Shown piece by piece: positions 60,132 to 64,000 of a DNA stretch of 64,000 bases. Position numbers and translations under genes: made by a program. Within the stretch, counting starts at the first letter, position 1; each line of letters starts with the position of its first letter. The notes under the pieces were generated by a model. That model saw nothing but the letters and a program-made list of their open reading frames with translations, had not been told where the DNA came from and did not search any database. The DNA comes from SZUA-309 sp965233675 (GTDB lineage: Bacteria; Pseudomonadota; Gammaproteobacteria; Pseudomonadales; Azotimanducaceae): assembly GCA_965233675.1 (NCBI GenBank), contig OZ247498.1:1054001-1118000 (forward strand), read 5' to 3'.

Positions 60132-60992
60132 CTAGCCGTATCTGCCGGTAATGTAGTCTTCGGTCTGTTCTTTCTGCGGGTTGGTGAAAACCTGCTGCGT
60201 TCGTCCGAATTCGATCAGCTCGCCGAGATAAAGAAAGGCTGTGTTATCCGATACTCTAGCAGCTTGCTGCATATTGTGCGTGACGATCACGATCGTGTAC
60301 TCGGATTTCAGCTGATGGATCAGTTCTTCGATCTTGAGCGTTGAAATGGGGTCCAGAGCGGAGGCGGGTTCATCGAGCAGCAGAACCGACGGCTTCACGG
60401 CAACGGCCCGTGCGATCACCAGACGCTGCTGCTGACCACCTGAGAGGCCCAGGGCGGACTCTTTCAGCCGATCTTTTACCTCGTCCCAGAGCGCTGCACT
60501 CCGCAGCGCCCACTCAACGATTTCGTCCATCTCCGCCTTGGGTGGTGCGCCCTGAATTCTGAGTCCGTAGGCGACATTCTCGTAGATGGACTTCGGGAAC
60601 GGATTTGGACGCTGGAACACCATGCCGACCCGACGCCGCAGTTGAGCCACATTCACTTCCGGGGCAAAGATGTCGTGCCCATCGAGATTCACGTGACCGG
60701 TGGTGCGGACACCATCGATCAGATCGTTCATTCGATTGAAGCATCGCAACAACGTGGACTTGCCACAGCCTGAAGGGCCGATAAAGGCGGTCACCTCCTT
60801 CTCCGGGATCTCCATGTCGATATCGGTCAGCGCCTGCTGATCTCCGTAAAACAGGCACAGCTTGTCCACGAGCAGGCTCGTGGGACCTGGTTCCCGGGCG
60901 TTCTCTTCGGCGACTCGATCGATCCCTGGGGTGGGAATCCCCAGTATGCCTTCGCTGTCCGGTTTGTCCGCTGTTTTGCTTTCTTCAGTCAT
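60132..60992 (-). CDS. pstB: Phosphate ABC transporter ATP-binding protein PstB
   Basis: A 286-residue ATPase from the chosen ATG. Walker A GPSGCGKST, LLRCFNRMNDLIDGVR, the PstB-specific VFQRPNPFPKSIYENV, signature LSGGQQQRLVIARA, Walker B VLLLDEPASALDP, and YITGRYG at the end. An N-terminal extension of about 35 residues precedes the ATPase core. A GTG at 61037, overlapping the pstA end and preceded by GGAG, is an alternative start. Confidence 0.95.
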   Translation of the reverse strand: MTEESKTADKPDSEGILGIPTPGIDRVAEENAREPGPTSLLVDKLCLFYGDQQALTDIDMEIPEKEVTAFIGPSGCGKSTLLRCFNRMNDLIDGVRTTGHVNLDGHDIFAPEVNVAQLRRRVGMVFQRPNPFPKSIYENVAYGLRIQGAPPKAEMDEIVEWALRSAALWDEVKDRLKESALGLSGGQQQRLVIARAVAVKPSVLLLDEPASALDPISTLKIEELIHQLKSEYTIVIVTHNMQQAARVSDNTAFLYLGELIEFGRTQQVFTNPQKEQTEDYITGRYG

Positions 60993-61020
60993 GATCTGGT
61001 CTGTTTGTTCAGGAAATGAA

Positions 61021-62718
61021 TCAACTTTCGATGCCACGGTATCTGTTCTCCAGACGGGTGCGAAGCATAATGGCCGTCAGATTGAGGGCAATGATGATGA
61101 GCACCAGGAAGAGGGCGGTGGCATAGACCAGAGGCCTGGCCGCGTCCACGTTCGGACTCTGGAAACCCACATCGTAGATGTGAAATCCGAGGTGCATGAA
61201 TTTCCGCTCGAGGTGCAGGAATGGGAAGTTGCCATCCAGTGGCAAGGTGGGTGCGAGCTTCACCACGCCGACGAGCATCAGTGGCGCGACTTCGCCCGCG
61301 GCTCGGGCCACTGCCAGGATGATGCCGGTCAGAATGGATGGGCTGGCGATGGGGAGCACCACCTTGAACAGCGTTTCTGCCTTGGTTGCACCCAGCGCCA
61401 TGCTGCCTTCCCGGATGGACCGGGGAATTCTCGTCAGGCCTTCTTCCGTGGAAACCACGACAACCGGAACAGTCAGCAGGGCCAGCGTCAGGGAAGCCCA
61501 GACCAGACCCGGTGTGCCGAAGGTGGGCGCCGGTAGTGCGGCCTCAAAGAAGAGCTGGTCCAGATTGCCGCCGATGAAGTAGACGAAAAAGCCGAGACCG
61601 AACACCCCGTAGACGATGGAAGGCACACCCGCCAGGTTGTTCACGGCAATTCGGATGAGTCGGACGAACGGTCCCTGCTTGGCGTACTCCCGAAGATACA
61701 CGGCGGCGATGACGCCCAGCGGGGTGACCAGGACGCTCATCAGGAGCACCATGAGCACGGTACCGAAAATGGCCGGGAAGATGCCGCCTTCGGTGTTCGC
61801 TTCCCTTGGATCTTCGGTGAGGAAGAGCCAGACGCTCGTGCCGTAGTGACCGAGTTTGTCCAGGACCGACATCTGATTCGGCTGCCAGGCGCGCACCACT
61901 TCCGCCAGATCCATCCGGAGCGTCGCGCCGGTGGAGATCGTTACCTCGATGCTGTCGCGGGCCCGTTCTTCGATCAATGACCGGAGTTCGGTTTCCGCCA
62001 CCCGGTAGCGCTCCTTCAGCGCTTCCTCAGCCGCGCTGAATTCGGCTTCGCGTTCAGACCGGTCCGCGTCATTGAGCGCCTCATTCAATACCAGCCGTCT
62101 GCGATCGAGTCGCAGCTTTTCCAGTTCGTAGTTGATGGTGTTGAATTCACCGCGCTCGATCTCCGCGATGCGCTCTCTCAACTGGTTGACCCGAGCCAAT
62201 CGCGCCCGAAACGCCGGCCAGACTTCGTCATCGCTGGCCACGATCTCGCCATTTTCGAGCACGGTCTGGAGGTTGCCGTAGGCGTTACCCCATTCCATCC
62301 GTTCAAAGACCGCCAGTGACGTCGGGTAGGAAATTTCTTCCATCCGGTGCTCGTACAGCCATTCGAAGTCGGGTGGGTCCTGACGCCGGTTACCGGTCTT
62401 AACCAGCCAGCGATGAACGGTTTCCTGTGCTTCCGGAAACTCTGTGGCGTCGCCGGTCGAATCCCTGTACTGCGTCAGAATCAGACTTTCCGACTCGATC
62501 ATCTCACCGACGGCGACGGCCGGTTGACCGTTCGCAGTGAGATACTGAATTTCGGCGATGTCTGCCGGCCAGAAGTGGGCCAGGCCGCGCACGGCGATCA
62601 GCGCGAGCAACCCGCCCACGGCGGCAATGCTGATGCCGACGGCGGCTGCGTTCATCCAGATCCAGAGTTCTCCGGAGGAGAGCCAGGTGCGGACGCTTGA
62701 TTTCTCTGTATGCAGCAT
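61021..62718 (-). CDS. pstA: Phosphate ABC transporter permease PstA, long form
   Basis: A 565-residue permease, about twice the E. coli length. One N-terminal helix (about 24-44), then a periplasmic region of about 260 residues (50-310) containing a long predicted coiled coil (about 171-255, rich in Arg, Glu and Leu), then the permease proper (about 313-565) with the EAA-type loop EGSMALGATKAETLFKVVLPIA. Long PstA/PstC pairs are known in Pseudomonas and marine bacteria. Separated from pstC by 2 bases. Confidence 0.92.
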   Translation of the reverse strand: MLHTEKSSVRTWLSSGELWIWMNAAAVGISIAAVGGLLALIAVRGLAHFWPADIAEIQYLTANGQPAVAVGEMIESESLILTQYRDSTGDATEFPEAQETVHRWLVKTGNRRQDPPDFEWLYEHRMEEISYPTSLAVFERMEWGNAYGNLQTVLENGEIVASDDEVWPAFRARLARVNQLRERIAEIERGEFNTINYELEKLRLDRRRLVLNEALNDADRSEREAEFSAAEEALKERYRVAETELRSLIEERARDSIEVTISTGATLRMDLAEVVRAWQPNQMSVLDKLGHYGTSVWLFLTEDPREANTEGGIFPAIFGTVLMVLLMSVLVTPLGVIAAVYLREYAKQGPFVRLIRIAVNNLAGVPSIVYGVFGLGFFVYFIGGNLDQLFFEAALPAPTFGTPGLVWASLTLALLTVPVVVVSTEEGLTRIPRSIREGSMALGATKAETLFKVVLPIASPSILTGIILAVARAAGEVAPLMLVGVVKLAPTLPLDGNFPFLHLERKFMHLGFHIYDVGFQSPNVDAARPLVYATALFLVLIIIALNLTAIMLRTRLENRYRGIES

Positions 62719-62720
62719 GA

Positions 62721-64000
62721 TCAGAGACTCCCGTACCGGTTACGCAGTCGCTGTCTGACAACTTCCGCCACGGTGTTGAATACGAAGGTGATCATGAACA
62801 GGACCAGGGCGGTGAGGAACAGGATGCGGTAGTGGGAACTGTTGACTTCAGACTCCGGCAATTCCACCGCAATGTTCGCGGCGAACGTCCGCATGCCCTG
62901 GAAGATGTTCATGTCCATCACAGGTGTGTTGCCGGTGGCCATGAGCACGATCATGGTTTCGCCCACCGCCCGGCCGAGACCGATCATCACGGCGGAGAAT
63001 ATGCCCGGGCTGGCGGTGAGAATGACGACCCGGATGAGCGTTTGCCAGCGCGTGGCACCCAGCGCCAGGGAACCGTTCACCAGATGGGTGGGAACACCGT
63101 AAATCGCATCTTCGGCGATGGAGAAAATGACGGGGATCACCGCCAGCCCCATGGCAAGACCGATCACCAGTGCGTTCCGCTGGTCGTAATCCAGGCCCAT
63201 CACCGTCAGGAACCAGTTCCGGGAATCGCCCCCGAAGAACGTATTCTCCAGGGTCGGCCCCAGGCTGAAGGCGCTTAAGATCGCCAGCAGGATGACGGGC
63301 ACGATGATCAGACCATACCAGCCATCCATACGCTGGCGGATCGGATCGGGCAGCCACTGCCAGGCGAGTGAAAGCAGGACGATGGCAGCGGGGAGCGCCA
63401 GCATGATCGTGATCACGGCGGCCAGGTTCGCTTCGAGCAGTGGCGCCAGCCACAGACCGGCGAGAAAGCCGAGAATCACCGTTGGCAGCGCCGCCATGAT
63501 TTCGATACCGGGTTTGACGATGCGGCGCATGACGGGGGCCATGAAATAGGCCGTGTACAGCGCTCCCATGATGGCGATGGGGACCGCGAACAGCATGGCG
63601 TAGAAGGCTGCCTTCAGTGTGCCGAACAGCAGCGGAGTGAGCGAGAACTTGGCTTCGAAGTCGTTGTCTGCAGACGATGACTGCCAGCTGTAAACAGGCT
63701 CACGATAACCCTCGTACCAGACTTTGGACCAGAGCGCGCTCATGGAGATGTCCGGGTGCTCGTTCTCCAGGTGATAGCTGGCGATGGTGCCGTCTTCCTG
63801 GGCGAGCAGCATGATATCCGAGCGGGGCGATATGACGGTGGGCCCGGATACCTGACGGACGGGATGAGAGGTGAGCACCCGTTCTGATGTGGGGTACAGC
63901 AGGTGCGCCTGGCCATCGGTGTCGATGGCGGCAAAGCCCTTGCGGCGAGGCTCCGGAATCAGGCGTTGTGTTTCTGCGTCAATCTGAAATTGACGGACCG
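62721..64000 (-). CDS. pstC: Phosphate ABC transporter permease PstC, long form (5' truncated)
   Basis: The frame stays open to the window edge, so the N-terminus is missing. The visible 426 residues begin with an extracytoplasmic region (about 1-115) that has repeated beta-propeller-like phrases such as GFAAIDTDGQAHLLYPTSE and IMLLAQEDGTIASYHLE, followed by the permease: FGTLKAAFYAMLFAVPIAIMGALYTAYFM, LPTVILGFLAGLWLAPL, and the EAA-type loop LALGATRWQTLIRVVILTAS. It matches the long PstC of Pseudomonas-type systems. pstS and any Pho box would lie beyond the window. Confidence 0.92.
   Translation of the reverse strand, partial: VRQFQIDAETQRLIPEPRRKGFAAIDTDGQAHLLYPTSERVLTSHPVRQVSGPTVISPRSDIMLLAQEDGTIASYHLENEHPDISMSALWSKVWYEGYREPVYSWQSSSADNDFEAKFSLTPLLFGTLKAAFYAMLFAVPIAIMGALYTAYFMAPVMRRIVKPGIEIMAALPTVILGFLAGLWLAPLLEANLAAVITIMLALPAAIVLLSLAWQWLPDPIRQRMDGWYGLIIVPVILLAILSAFSLGPTLENTFFGGDSRNWFLTVMGLDYDQRNALVIGLAMGLAVIPVIFSIAEDAIYGVPTHLVNGSLALGATRWQTLIRVVILTASPGIFSAVMIGLGRAVGETMIVLMATGNTPVMDMNIFQGMRTFAANIAVELPESEVNSSHYRILFLTALVLFMITFVFNTVAEVVRQRLRNRYGSL

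Overview
The window is about 60% GC, with densely packed genes that mostly overlap by 1-8 bases and no sign of plasmid, phage or IS genes. The gene order apbE-nqrM-lolCDE-comEC ... exbB-exbD-msbA/lpxK-kdsB-murB-rne-rluC-maf-yceD-rpmF-fabD-fabG-acpP-fabF-mltG-tmk-holB-pilZ-tatD is the backbone known from Pseudomonas and related Gammaproteobacteria. With a Na+-NQR maturation gene present, a free-living, possibly marine gammaproteobacterium is the best guess; I cannot name a genus.

Layout. Positions 1-7952 hold a truncated L-2-hydroxyglutarate oxidase-like gene, an NAD-kinase-family protein, an rRNA-type methyltransferase, alaA, msrB, an acyl-CoA synthetase and a split spermidine-synthase-like pair. 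Positions 8212-12600 hold the sulfate activation operon cysD-cysNC with a luciferase-like oxidoreductase and a DUF4336-like protein attached. Positions 12661-14957 hold a rhodanese, a small unknown gene, an enoyl-CoA hydratase and a phosphoglycerate-mutase-like phosphatase. Positions 15023-19431 hold apbE-nqrM and the lipoprotein exporter lolCDE. Positions 19400-29011 hold DUF2062, comEC, DUF2244, a PilZ-Nudix-like fusion, clpB, a small SOS-box gene, galU and a D-threonine-aldolase-like gene. Positions 29200-41070 are the envelope and RNA-decay block, including a natural MsbA-LpxK fusion and a leader of about 1 kb between rne and rluC. Positions 41200-49673 are the yceD-rpmF-fatty-acid-synthesis-tmk-holB-pilZ-tatD cluster. 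Positions 49677-53630 hold a proline-peptide degradation group (S9 peptidase, Xaa-Pro dipeptidase) plus an acetyltransferase. Positions 53843-57790 are a three-subunit molybdenum hydroxylase with a MoaD-like protein. The rest is a HAD hydrolase, an SDR and the phosphate uptake genes pstC(partial)-pstA-pstB-phoU.

The most striking item is the small gene at 26391-26780. Directly upstream lies a near-consensus LexA operator (18 of 20 positions). The predicted basic 129-residue protein carries tandem GSQRG repeats followed by QLSLF, the consensus beta-sliding-clamp-binding pentapeptide. I propose, as inference, an SOS-induced factor acting on the replication clamp. Other notable points are the MsbA-LpxK single reading frame with an internal in-frame ribosome site before the LpxK part, a PilZ domain joined to a degenerate Nudix domain, a perfect CRP/Vfr-type palindrome before pilZ, a sigma-32-type promoter before clpB, and at least seven short tandem duplications in non-coding spacers, two of them reiterating the stop codon of a gene.
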